DNA of 23,570 bases. Origin: Welwitschia mirabilis. Lineage: Eukaryota; Gnetophyta; Gnetopsida; Welwitschiales. Under the pieces are notes generated by a model. It was not told the origin of the DNA and made no database searches. It was given only the letters and a program-made list of their open reading frames with translations. Shown here in pieces: positions 1-10,199 of this stretch. The position numbers were made by a program, and so were the translations under genes. The stretch lies in the NCBI GenBank assembly GCA_051453625.1, contig JBOZIK010000001.1, positions 26,588,191 through 26,611,760 of the forward strand, given 5' to 3'. Every line of letters starts with the position of its first letter. Positions within the stretch are counted from its first letter, which is position 1.

Positions 1-209
1 ATCAAAAGGGTTTTGAATTTCACATTTTCTACTAGCAATTAAATCTCTAAGCGTAACATTCGCATTCGAAGAAGAAGCTCCTAGTGCAATTGAAATGTTA
101 AAAGAGTCTACTTGCTTTTGCTTTTGCAACGATTTTGATATATTTGACATTTTTGAAGAAACAACACAATCACTTTCTACACTACACGTTTCATTTGTGA
201 ATTCAGACT
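1..209 (-). CDS. Candidate host exon, partial, function unknown
   Basis: Read on the minus strand this is open from about 209 to the window edge (about 69 codons), in DNA where stops are otherwise frequent. Just upstream in the minus direction is a pyrimidine-rich tract ending TTCCTGTTTTAG (AG at 211-210), a good plant 3' splice site. An in-frame stop lies before it, near 243-241, so the frame probably starts at this splice site rather than at an ATG. The predicted peptide is hydrophilic and rich in Ser, Lys and Gln, with a later segment reading NVTLRDLIASRK and ending EIQNPFD at the edge. I recognise no family. Five CG dinucleotides occur here, more than in the repeat-derived DNA elsewhere, as expected for unmethylated coding sequence. 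It could also be a chance frame. The rest of the gene would lie left of the window, with an upstream exon to the right of 211. Confidence 0.35.
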
Positions 210-426
210 CTAAAACAGGAAATGCAGAAAATCTTATTCTTTAATTCTGGGAATTTGCATACCTGGGGTGTGCATACCTGGATTTAACTCAAAGTTGCTT
301 AATCCTTTCTTGATATTTTCTTTAATAAGGTTCTATTCTCTCTAATATTTCATCTTCTTATTGGTATTAATCATGTCCCTACATGTTCCAATAACTAACA
401 GAACATACAAATCAAAAACAACATAA

Positions 427-853
427 CGTCATCCATCTCATCATGTAGATAACAGGTAGGATGATGGTCACAAGAAAAAAATGAAATTTACAAAAACTCA
501 AAAACATAATGAACTATTATATAGATACATTGTTTAGATGATATAAAAGACGACTGCAGATTTACTGTAGGAAAAAAAATTCTAGAATGTAGGAAATCTA
601 TGTACCAAAAAAAAAAACAAACTGTCATCCTCAATATCATGTGGATGATAGATGAGATGACGAAGAAATAAAAAGGAATACAAAAACTAAAATTTGCAAG
701 AATAAAGCTCATGCAAGAAAAAATATACTATCGTCCACTCATATCGTAAGGACGACAAATGAGACAAAACTATTATAGAAATAAACTAACATAGGATGTA
801 GAAAAAAATAGACTGTCATCCTATCTGGTCATTAGGAAGATAGAAAAGATGAC
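427..853. repeat. Degenerate minisatellite of hairpin-bearing units
   Basis: Four related units carry short inverted repeats at about 428-469, 624-661, 732-756 and 814-853. The arms read GTCATCC or CGTCC on the left and GGATGAT, GATGAC or GGACG on the right, around a loop holding 'atcatgtgg' or 'atcgtaagg'. Between the cores are A-rich linkers with recurring phrases such as 'aaaaactaaaatttgca' and 'gaataaa'. Spacing is irregular (about 80-195 bases), so this is an old array with indels. No open frame of interest runs through it. Confidence 0.6.
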
Positions 854-964
854 AATAAAATAAACAAAAAATGTAGAACTAAAATTGCATATAATAAAAC
901 CTACTTTAACCTAAACTAGGAAAAATACAGTACTAATTCAAAATAGATAACCTAAATAGAAAGT

Positions 965-1034
965 TTCAAGATACTTATCTTTGATTAGTAACACTCCTTT
1001 TAGCTCCTTGTGGTCTTCCCTAGAAATGGTACCA
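965..1034 (+). repeat. Direct repeat, left copy (partner 1512-1581)
   Basis: These 70 bases match 1512-1581 with three differences by eye. The right copy begins exactly at the end of the 100-N gap while this one lies 378 bases before it. The assembly therefore seems to have broken inside a repeat, rather than having two contigs overlap simply. Confidence 0.8.
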
Positions 1035-1411
1035 ATAGATATCTTACATAATACATCACACTAGTATGAGTGGGGGTAGACCTGAAATGTCATATTCACA
1101 TTGGAGACTATGAGATAAGACTTAGGTTGCTTTACAAAATGGAATAGGAACCAGAAATAAATAGGAAAATAAATAAATGCAATGCAAATGCAAAGTGCAA
1201 TTAATTTAGATAAACACAAAATGAACTAATATTACTTAATTTTAGCCTTAACAAAGGCTACCCTTGATAATCTATATCACCCAAGAAATTATCACCAAAT
1301 TAAAGACAACATAGATTATAAGGATCAACAAAAAATCTATGATGTAAATATGAAAATAAAACAAAGTTTATATTAAGAAAAAGTAACAAGCATCTTGATT
1401 ACAAAATAACC

Positions 1412-1511
1412 NNNNNNNNNNNNNNNNNNNNNNNNNNNNNNNNNNNNNNNNNNNNNNNNNNNNNNNNNNNNNNNNNNNNNNNNNNNNNNNNNNNNNNNNN
1501 NNNNNNNNNNN
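1412..1511. other. Assembly gap, 100 N
   Basis: A run of exactly 100 N, so probably a placeholder of unknown true size. The right flank starts with a copy of 965-1034. Confidence 0.95.
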
Positions 1512-1581
1512 TTCAAGATACTTATCTTTGATTAGTAACACTCCTTTTAGCTCCTTATGGTCTTCCCTGGAAACGGTACCA
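1512..1581 (+). repeat. Direct repeat, right copy (partner 965-1034)
   Basis: Starts at the first base after the gap and matches 965-1034 at 67 of 70 positions. Beyond the shared GGTACCA the two copies diverge. Confidence 0.8.
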
Positions 1582-1734
1582 AAAAGTTGCAATGCAAATT
1601 TTTGCGATCTGAAAGTCCTTTAGATAAACTTGTAGTTCACATAAATCATAGAAATGGCACTCTAGTATAGACAGGAGTTCACTCAAATATCGTAATTCAA
1701 CAAAGGCACTAGGCTTGAAGTTAGAGAAATGATT

Positions 1735-1840
1735 TTCACTACTGTATTTTACTTTTCTTTTGTCTTTATAAAAAAACTAAATAACACAATGTGAGTAATG
1801 AAATGCTATTAAATGGACATGCAAATGCAAAGGAAATGGC
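1735..1840 (+). repeat. Gap-flanking duplicate, left copy (partner 1941-2046)
   Basis: These 106 bases end at the last base before a 100-N gap and are repeated immediately after it with a single A/G difference. The layout [X][100 N][X] is what an unmerged contig overlap gives, so it is most likely an assembly artefact. Confidence 0.9.
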
Positions 1841-1940
1841 NNNNNNNNNNNNNNNNNNNNNNNNNNNNNNNNNNNNNNNNNNNNNNNNNNNNNNNNNNNN
1901 NNNNNNNNNNNNNNNNNNNNNNNNNNNNNNNNNNNNNNNN
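1841..1940. other. Assembly gap, 100 N, probably spurious
   Basis: Exactly 100 N between two 106-base near-identical copies. The flanking contigs probably overlap, so true missing sequence may be zero. Confidence 0.95.
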
Positions 1941-2046
1941 TTCACTACTGTATTTTACTTTTCTTTTGTCTTTATAGAAAAACTAAATAACACAATGTGA
2001 GTAATGAAATGCTATTAAATGGACATGCAAATGCAAAGGAAATGGC
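1941..2046 (+). repeat. Gap-flanking duplicate, right copy (partner 1735-1840)
   Basis: Begins at the first base after the gap and matches 1735-1840 at 105 of 106 positions. The one difference (tttataaaa versus tttatagaa) could be an allelic variant. Confidence 0.9.
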
Positions 2047-2690
2047 AATGAAAATATAGTGGAAGTGTATCTTACATAGACTTTAGCCTTCTTATCACAA
2101 GACTACTTCTCTATAACTTATATCAAGGAGAAAGAGCATTTACTAGTTTCTAATCAATATAAATTATGAGATCTAGTCAAATACGACTTGAATGCAATAT
2201 GAAGAAAGAAGAAATAATGCAAATCTATTCTTAAATGAGATTAACCTTAACAAAGGTTTCCCTTAACATCTAAGTAAATCTAAGTGTGCTACAACTAAGA
2301 TCAACTTAAAAAATAAGGGAGATGCACAATAATGAGAAGAAATGAAATTGTATTACTAAATCTTAACATCCACTTATAAGACTAAAACAATAGTGCCTGA
2401 ATGAGAGGGACATAGCTTGACACTAAGGAGACTCCTTTTTACAGTATGGGATGGACCTCTCACCTTTAAGCTTCTGTCACAAGTATGGAGAATAAAAGAT
2501 GGAGAAAGAAAATAAAGGGGGAGAAGGGTATTTGTAGATTTCCAAGTGAGGAAATAGGCGACCAAACCCTCAAGGTGAGAAAAGAAACCCTAACAACCCG
2601 CGTGGCCCATTAGCACTCATTACAAGGCAAACATAGTTACTGTCCTATATGTTGTCCACATAACATAGGAGATGACATCATCTTAGCTGC

Positions 2691-2753
2691 TTGGATTATG
2701 TGCCCTGCACCTTGGATTGTATGCCCTATACCTTTTCAATGTATGTATAGGTG
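2691..2753 (+). repeat. 21-bp tandem repeat, two to three units
   Basis: Unit one (2691-2711) begins TTGGATTATGTGCCC and unit two (2712-2732) begins TTGGATTGTATGCCC; they differ at only a few positions. A third, weaker unit may follow to 2753. No coding context is visible. Confidence 0.6.
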
Positions 2754-3336
2754 CTGCAGTTGGTGCTATAGGCTTCTGTCCATGTCAGCAGTCTAGTCAT
2801 CATGCATGTCGTGGGGATAATATTGGAGATGATGATCTTCTTTTTCTCTTTTCCAAGGTGAATTAGTCTTTGCATTGTTCCATCCTTCTTCTAATCCTGT
2901 AATATTAGAATAAGCTCAAGAAACTGTCAAAAATATTGGATATCACATGTTTTGCTAATCATCCTATCAATCCTTCATAATCATCAGTATTACATCAAAA
3001 CCTATATAAATGCCCTACAAAAATACTCAAGATACACCATCAAATTCCAATAAATTAGCATCGCAACACTATAATATAAAATGAAAAGAGATTTAACATT
3101 TGTAAGTTCCTCTTTTATAAACTTAAAAAAGTAAAGGAAAATATCCAAAAAAAATTCTTCCTCTACTTGTAAGTAAGCTACTTCATTTTGTTAAAGATAG
3201 TAAACTTCTTCATGTTAAGGTATGAAATGAAAAAGCCATAGATCACATTATAGATAAATAAATCACAAGAATAAATATGCATCATTAAATAAATTAGATC
3301 CAATAAAATAATTGTGGTTACTTAGGAACTAATATT

Positions 3337-3436
3337 NNNNNNNNNNNNNNNNNNNNNNNNNNNNNNNNNNNNNNNNNNNNNNNNNNNNNNNNNNNNNNNN
3401 NNNNNNNNNNNNNNNNNNNNNNNNNNNNNNNNNNNN
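3337..3436. other. Assembly gap, 100 N
   Basis: Exactly 100 N. Unlike the other 100-N gaps, I see no duplicated flank here. Confidence 0.95.
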
Positions 3437-4299
3437 TGTATGAGCTAGTAACTAGGGAAAAAAGGAATTGTATGCACACACTTTAATAAGGATGATGATA
3501 AATCATAAGAAGATAAATTGATAGATTTAATGAGCTTCAAAGGAGCCTTATCTCTAGGGATCATATGAGGTCTTCTTTTATTAATACATTCTTTTATCTA
3601 TTCTTCCTTTATTCTATTTATAGCATTTATTCCACTTCATAAATTCTTTTTTTCAATATTAGCTAATAGAAATATGTATGGTCTTTTCTTTGTAAAAATG
3701 AATTTGTAGGTAATTTTTTAATTTTCTAACTTGACTCAATCATTGAGGATAGTGTTAGATGGGTTTGAAGGATGAAAATTAACATATTTTTTTCTAAAAT
3801 TTTCCTAAAAATTAATTGACTAGGAATTAAAAAATACATTTTATTTACTTAGAAATTTTTGAAATGGAAAAATTAGAAATGATCTAAGACTTTTCAAGAT
3901 AGAAATAATTTTCTTAGTTTTCACTTTCATGTTAAAATTTTATTGATATTTAAAATGTATATGTCTATTGATCAATGTTTCCAAGGATATTAGTCCATTT
4001 AATTTCAATTTAGAATATGGTACCTAAAAATTATTTGAATTGGTAAATTTTCCTTATAACTTTCTATCAATTAATATTTAATGTACTAATAAATGGCTAG
4101 TTTGAGGGCATATTTACAAATGAAATTTGACATATTTGATTTTAAAACTTAATAAATTAGTATATTGTTAAGACTATAAATACTATATTTGTGGTTGCAT
4201 TATTATTAAGCATGTTTTTCTATTTAATTTCTAAAAACATTATTAATGAGGACTAATTTTTAGTATTTCATTTACAAGTTATTTGAGCTATTTAAATTG
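3437..4299. other. AT-rich DNA, no gene recognised
   Basis: Very AT-rich sequence with frequent stops in all frames and no motif I can assign. It may be old transposon-derived or intergenic DNA. Confidence 0.5.
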
Positions 4300-4517
4300 T
4301 GTTGGAATTAATTAAGTAAAAGGGACTAACACAACTATTAGTTATTCAAAAGCTACTAACCTTTTTAAGAATAATGAGTCCTATGAAAAACAGAAAGCTA
4401 ATACAGCATACATTAATAGATTAATTTACAACCTAATGCTAAATTAATCTACAAAGATAAATGAATACGTATCTAGGTATTATATTATATTAGCAATAAT
4501 AATATACTAATCGAAGT
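4300..4517 (+). repeat. Candidate LTR (left copy), tentative
   Basis: The segment starts TGTTGGAATTAATTAAG, a typical LTR beginning, and its last 127 bases (4391-4517) recur at 4694-4820 with four differences. Right after it, at 4519, comes a primer-binding-site-like sequence. The two copies stop matching exactly at this junction, as expected where a 5' LTR meets the internal region and a 3' LTR meets host DNA. The usual CA terminus is not seen, so the boundary is uncertain. At about 218 bases it would be a short LTR. Confidence 0.4.
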
Positions 4518-4518
4518 G

Positions 4519-4536
4519 TTGCGCCGCTAACTTAAG
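4519..4536 (+). other. Primer-binding-site-like sequence
   Basis: TTGCGCCGCTAAC resembles the PBS complementary to tRNA-Asp (TGGCGCCG-type) used by plant Athila/Tat elements, with the GCGCCG core intact. It sits one base after the point where two otherwise matching repeats diverge. The following tract (gtgtatttgatagtgtatttt) resembles the T/G-rich leader of such elements. Confidence 0.4.
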
Positions 4537-4593
4537 TGTATTTGATAGTGTATTTTGAGTTGTTTTGCAGATAAACTAACAGATAAATGCTCA

Positions 4594-4693
4594 NNNNNNN
4601 NNNNNNNNNNNNNNNNNNNNNNNNNNNNNNNNNNNNNNNNNNNNNNNNNNNNNNNNNNNNNNNNNNNNNNNNNNNNNNNNNNNNNNNNNNNNN
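4594..4693. other. Assembly gap, 100 N
   Basis: Exactly 100 N. It is flanked on the left by 76 bases of possible retroelement leader and on the right by a second copy of 4391-4517. True missing sequence could be several kilobases. Confidence 0.95.
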
Positions 4694-4820
4694 CAGAAAG
4701 CTAATACAGCATACATTGATAGATTAATTTACAACCTAATGCTAAATTAATCTACAAAGATAAATGAATACATATCTAGGTATTATATTATATTAGCAAT
4801 AAGAACATACTAATCGAAGT
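4694..4820 (+). repeat. Repeat of 4391-4517; candidate 3' LTR end
   Basis: 123 of 127 positions match the left copy. It begins at the first base after the gap and is followed by unrelated sequence (ctacatccctaag), whereas the left copy is followed by the PBS-like stretch. Confidence 0.75.
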
Positions 4821-7611
4821 CTACATCCCTAAGAAAGATCTATGTAACTAAGTCCTACCTCAAGTATAAGTCATCATTCATTTATATTTATATCCTACAT
4901 TGCATTTCATGCTTAAAGGATTATTTCCACATTTTATAGAATTTTCATTCATTTATAAAAACCTTATTCTTCTAAATCTAGATTTCATATAGCTATGATA
5001 AGTGCTTTCCTCATCATAAGCTTCCAAGCCTCTCTTCTCCCTCCCTAGGTATGAGGAAATGATCAAATTATAAGACACCTATATTATTAAGCCTTAGTAC
5101 TTGATACTATGCTGAATTAGATTTTTTTTTGCATCATTGATATAGGTACTGTATTATGTGATCAAATTTAATTTATTCTTCTGTCATTAATATAATTATA
5201 ATTATTGATTATGTAATAGTTTGTTTTAATTATTCTTTCGCATTTCTTTATTAAATATCTTCCTTCAACATATTATTAGGGTTAACATAATTGATATGTT
5301 AGTTTATGGTATCTTTGATACTATCATAGTATTTTTGCATTTCATTGTAAGACATAACATTTCTAATTTTTTATTATCATAATAGTAAATAATTTCTTTA
5401 TTATTTATGAATATTGGTTGTTCCTAGTATAATATCTTTTACTTTTCTTGGTTTTTCTTGATAGATAACCTTATAAATGGCTATTTTTTAATTATTAGGA
5501 GAAGAAATCTATCATATTAAATTCCTAATCTCTTTTTTAAGAATTCTTTTCAAAACTTTTTCAACTTAAATACTTATCTAAAAACTTTTATCTCAATCCT
5601 TATGAGCTCTAAAATACATCAGTAATCCCTAAAAGAAAATGATAATTAGGGTTTATCATACTATAATAGGGTGTCCTAGTTTACTTATTGTAAGCTACTA
5701 CCTAAACCTTGATAACTAGGACCTAATAAAATTTAAGTCATAGAATTATTCATTAATAAAAATGATGATTTTATTCTTAAGAATGTCATTTTTTATTTGT
5801 TAACTTTCTTTTTCTTTCATCCTAATGATTAAAATAATGAAAGCCTTTATTCACTACTTTAATAATGATTGGATCATAACATATAAGACAAAGCAACTTA
5901 GTTTTGCAATAAGATGCATAAATTCAAGTAATCCTCTTATTAACTAGAGAGAAATTTTTAATTTCATTAAAGATACTAATCATGGAAAATTTTAAAAATT
6001 TTTATAGTAATAATGCTTATATAATATAAAAATAGGAAACAAAATCTTGATATTTATCCTATTAATGAGTGATATAATGTTCATTTATTATACTTATTTT
6101 TACTATATGTTATAATAATTTTAAAAAATAATGAATGATTATTATAAATGTCTATTTGTGTTTGTTTGTTTGTTTCCACTTAAATATTTTACTTACATAG
6201 GAGATGAATGAGAATAATTTTTTTTCCACTTAAACATTTTACTTAGATAGGGGATGAATGAGAACATTATTGAAAAGAATCTTAATAATTTAAGATAATG
6301 ATAAGTGGCATAAAAGAGGAACTATAAAAAGAGAATGGGATTGATCCAAAAAGGAGCTCAATAGGCAGTTAAAAAGGATGATTACCCTTAACTCTATTTT
6401 TAATTATGAAAGGTGTCATTTCCAAATATTCATACAAGTGTATGCATGTATCTTGAACCCATTGATTCTAGAGATAGATCTCAAATGATCGTGGGAGTAG
6501 AGACTGTAGTTAATTAGGCCTGGGATATTTCTTTTTCTTTTTCTTTTTACTATCCTTTAAAAATGATTAAAGAATTTGTCTTGCTAAGTATTAACCGTTA
6601 CTACATTATTCTTAGTTAATTTGGTTGAAGAATATAATAGTATACTTCTTATCATTAGCTTTAGAAATAAAGATCTATTCTTACATTTTTAGTTTCTTTA
6701 GTTAACTTGAATTTATTAATAAATTTTATTCTTCTTACTATTTAGAAATAAATAGTAAGTAATATTTCAATAGATATTGGATATTAGAAAGCTTTAATTT
6801 CTATAGATAAAATCTATTAATATTATTGTTAGTTAAAATTCTTATGTTGGAAATAACACATTGAATGTTTAAGTTAATTTTTAATGCTTCTTTCTCACTA
6901 TATTATTAAAAGTATACATTTGTAACTATGCTTATCTTTGGATTAAAATAGAACCTGAATAAAGATTAATGATAGAGTTGTTTATAACTCATGACAAATT
7001 ATAGTTAACAAATATATTTATGAGTCTTTTAATAACATTTCCACAAAGAAAGATCACTACTACTCTAATTCTATCATTTGTGTTATTACTAGGGAACATG
7101 CATCTTTTTGGAAAAAGAAATACCTTTAAGTGTGGTAATCAATAGCTAAGATAATGATAAATAGTACAAAATAAAGGAATACTCTTTATTAAATATTATA
7201 GTAATAGATGGAGAAGCAACTTAGGAAGATTTGCAAAGATCCTATAAAATATGAAGAGTTCACATTAATTGCTAATATTTGGAAATGTTAAATTTAAATA
7301 AAAATAGATAATCATACTATTAAAATGAGAATAGAGCATGAAGTTAAAACTAGACTTCAGTTCATTAAAAGAAATGATAAAATAACTTAGAAAGAGTAAA
7401 GACTAGATGAATATGGCATCAAGCTAATATGCATCTAGAGGAATAATACCATTTTGGAAAGATAATGAAAGTTCTATTCCATTATCCATGGGCTATTTTA
7501 GTAAACCCATAAGTCGTATTCCTTTAGATGAGATAGCTTTAGTTATTTTAAAAAAATATTATAAACATTAATGTAACTCTCTTATCAATCTTTGAACAAA
7601 AGAAAAATAAG
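4821..7611. other. AT-rich DNA, no gene recognised
   Basis: About 2.8 kb of very AT-rich sequence with dense stops in every frame. Besides a 50-bp tandem duplication at 6174-6273, a short GTTT run near 6160-6174 and a CTTTTT run near 6530-6548, nothing stands out. Part of it may be the leader or 5' LTR of the gypsy element that starts to be recognisable at 7612, but I found no boundary or PBS. Confidence 0.45.
6174..6273 (+). repeat. 50-bp tandem duplication
   Basis: Copy one (6174-6223) and copy two (6224-6273) both read ttccacttaaa, then attttactta, then ataggggatgaatgagaa, with a few substitutions. The repeat is adjacent to a short GTTT microsatellite. Confidence 0.8.
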
Positions 7612-8050
7612 GTAGATGTTATACATCTAAGTCTTTATAAATCTTTTTGTAATGATAAATACTTAAAAATAAACAATGAGAAATTCAGGTTCTTTTTTAA
7701 TGTCTTAAAGGAAGATGCTTTAATGTGGTATTACAAATTATTTATGAAAATTTTAATACCTAGAGAAAATTAAGAAGTTTTTAATTAAAATATTAGTCAT
7801 TAAGTATAATAAAAAATTTAAGAGAAAAAATTATGAGTAGTAAATAGAGACTTAATGAAAAATTTGATGAACTCTATGATAGGTATCAAATTTTATTAAG
7901 TAAATGTTCTAACTATGGAATAGAAGTTAGATAAAGAGCTAAAGATTTTTCGTAAAGGACTTAATAGATAATATATTGAAACACAAATTTTTCATATCAT
8001 TAGTAAAATTATTACATAACTTTATCCAAAAAGTGAAGGCTAAAATAATA
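7612..8050 (+). pseudogene. gag remnant of the gypsy element
   Basis: From 7612 the frame is open for over 50 codons and holds the core of a Retrotrans_gag domain: HLSLYKSF, then KFRFFFNVLKEDALMWYYKL, the usual 'LFPFsLkgdAxxWyxxL' pattern. After a stop and a frame change, a second piece near 7850-7920 reads LNEKFDELYDRYQILLSKC, matching the 'E.l..Y..RF..Ll..CP' second half of the domain. In an intact element this protein forms the particle that packages the RNA. No CCHC zinc knuckle was found downstream; it may be decayed. The assignment rests on motif wording and order, not on alignment. Confidence 0.55.
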
Positions 8051-8739
8051 AAGAAAATGAGGATTTTAAGGAGGGAAAAAGTTCCATGTAGTGGAAGACA
8101 ATGGAGATCTTGTCAATACAAAAATTGATAAATTAGTACATGATTTGAGGAGTTTAGTCTAAAAAGTAAGAAAAATATGAGAAACACATTTAATATGTAC
8201 ATATTATCATTAGGAAAATCTAATGAATTAATTATCCTTGTTAAGATAAATTTATAAAATGGTTAGATGTTGACAAGGCTGATTTAATAATGACTAAAGA
8301 AAAGAATCAAATGAAAATTATCCTTAGTGTTTATTAACAATAAAATTGGAATTAGAAAATATCTCAAAATGCTTTATAGGAATATGCCATCAAAAACTAA
8401 TAACAGTAAAATAAATTTTACAAAAATTTTAGGAGTGACCTAAGAATGGTAAAACTAATTAATTATAAGAGGATAAACAAGACTAGGAATCTAGAACTTT
8501 GACTACTTAAGCTTAACCAAATTCCAAGACAAAAAAAAATCATCATGTTATAGAGATAAGATTAGAAAAACCTCTTACTATTGATTGGAAACCAAAAAAG
8601 AGAAATACATCATCTAAAAATATTTTAAAAAAAAAAAGAAACAGAGATATTCAAGCAAACCCCACCTTAGAAGGATTTTAAAAATGACACTATAATTAAG
8701 TTTCCTAACATAATAAGATCTAATACTATATGTAATAAT

Positions 8740-9330
8740 AATAGAGATGAAAATTTAACTTGATCTATAATAGAATGTGTTAAAGAACTTTAAGAGTTAC
8801 CTATAAGTATGCCATTAGTAGGCTTGCTTAAGGAAATCCTAGAGTATATGAAGGTTGTTAAAGAATTATGTAGTAAATCTAGGAAGAATCCTAGGAATAA
8901 AAACACTAAAAAAAAAAAAAGGAATGACCAAAAGATGATAAAGTATCTTGGATATCCACTTACATAAATAATGAATTAACTAAATACAAATATAAAGACT
9001 AGAAACCCTATTAATAAAAATAAAAATTAGAAAAAATGTTTTTTTAGTTTTGAACAATTTGAAAGAAAGCATAAATATTATTTGTTATCAGGTAAATGAA
9101 ACTCTAAATAAACCTAAATTAAAACGTCATGATAAGAATATAATATTAATAAATAAATCCATCATTAATACTAAATGAATTATGAAGTATATAATGATTA
9201 ATGTCTAAGTATTTACTTATGTAATTAATATTACTATTTTTAAAATAAAATATTAATCTATAAGACATCTAATTATTTTGGAAAGTCCTTGGATGGCTAC
9301 TATCGATGTAGCATTATTTATAGGTAAGGA
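8740..9330 (+). pseudogene. gypsy aspartic protease region, remnant
   Basis: Two islands suggest the protease region. Near 8785-8910 a piece reads MPLVGLLKEILEYMKVVKEL, like the Athila/Tat segment before the protease ('iPf.dal.qmp.Y.kfmKel'). Near 9265-9330 another reads LIILESPWMATIDVALFIG, like the 'iiLGRPFLAT...IDv..G' end of the fold. The catalytic Asp motif between them is not identifiable, and stops lie throughout. The enzyme would normally cut the Gag-Pol polyprotein. Confidence 0.4.
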
Positions 9331-9865
9331 ATAATAGAAATATTTATTAGAGTTTTAAAAAAGCATTTAGTAGTTTCCAAATAGGTAAAATGTTTAACTT
9401 TCAAGAATAAAAAATGTTCCACCATAAAGTTGAAATTTAGGATTTCTTGGGAAATGAAGAAAGAGAAGGTTTAGAAGATGATAAATTAGAATGCTTAAAA
9501 GGTGAAAAAATTGTTAATAAAATACAAATATAAAAACTTCTATCACAATGAGGATTAGAATACATTGAGGTAGATAAAAATAAATCATTAATCATAAATA
9601 GTTAATTCATTCATGCACAAAATAGGAAACTTAAAAAATCTTAACAATCTATATAAAAGCCTTTACCAAAATGCAATTAGATATAAAAGATATTTCAACC
9701 AAAATATGTTAACATGGAATATATTTATATCCTTCCATTAAATCTAGAAGATAATGTAAAAGAAGAACCAACTATAAAATGCAAGATGTGATAAAAGTAG
9801 AAATTTAAAAATTACTATAATAAAAATTTATTTATCTTATTTAAATTCTAATTGAGTAAGCCCTC

Positions 9866-10190
9866 TGACAGAATTTCTACTCATAAATATTATATCTTTT
9901 TAGATGGATATAGTGGTTATAATCAGATGTTCATAGCACATGAAAACTAGGAAAAGATTACCTTTACATATCATTATAGAACATTTGCCTTTAAATTTTT
10001 ACCATTTGGATTGTGTAATGATCTTGTCACANNNNNNNNNNNNNNNNNNNNNNNNNNNNNNNNNNNNNNNNNNAATTTAATGAAAGTCTTTATGGATGAT
10101 TTTCTAGCCTAGGAGGATAATCTTTATGAAGATTTTGATAAATTGGAAAACTTATTAGAAATATTTGAAGTAAAAAAAAAAGTAAAGATT
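9866..10190 (+). pseudogene. gypsy reverse transcriptase, remnant with intact FMDD
   Basis: The frame from about 9890 reads FLDGYSGYNQMFIAHEN, one TAG stop, then FTYHYRTFAFKFLPFGLCN up to a 42-N gap, and continues in the same frame after it with MKVFMDDFLA. The catalytic FMDD (10089-10100) and the Asp of LDGYSGY are both still present. The 42-N gap equals 14 codons, which together with the five codons after it gives about the distance usual in Athila-type RTs between PxT and VFMDD. An in-frame TAG follows FMDDFLA. The enzyme would copy element RNA to DNA; this copy is dead because of stops before and after the core. Confidence 0.7.
10032..10073. other. Assembly gap, 42 N
   Basis: 42 N inside the gypsy RT. 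The frame is preserved across it and the length agrees with what the RT domain would need, so this gap size looks estimated rather than arbitrary. Confidence 0.95.
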
Positions 10191-10199
10191 AAGTTAGTC

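Larger units (their letters stand above)
900..2640. repeat. Degenerate dispersed repeat region, no gene
   Basis: No coding feature is convincing here. Two related segments recur: 'ccttaacaaaggctaccctt' near 1246 and 'ccttaacaaaggtttccctt' near 2245, and the block 'actccttttagctcctt' near 989 and 1536. This suggests two diverged copies of one transposon-derived repeat family, probably a gypsy-type LTR or untranslated region, though I cannot assign it. Short open frames here, including one at 2374-2565 on the minus strand, have no recognisable product. Confidence 0.35.
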
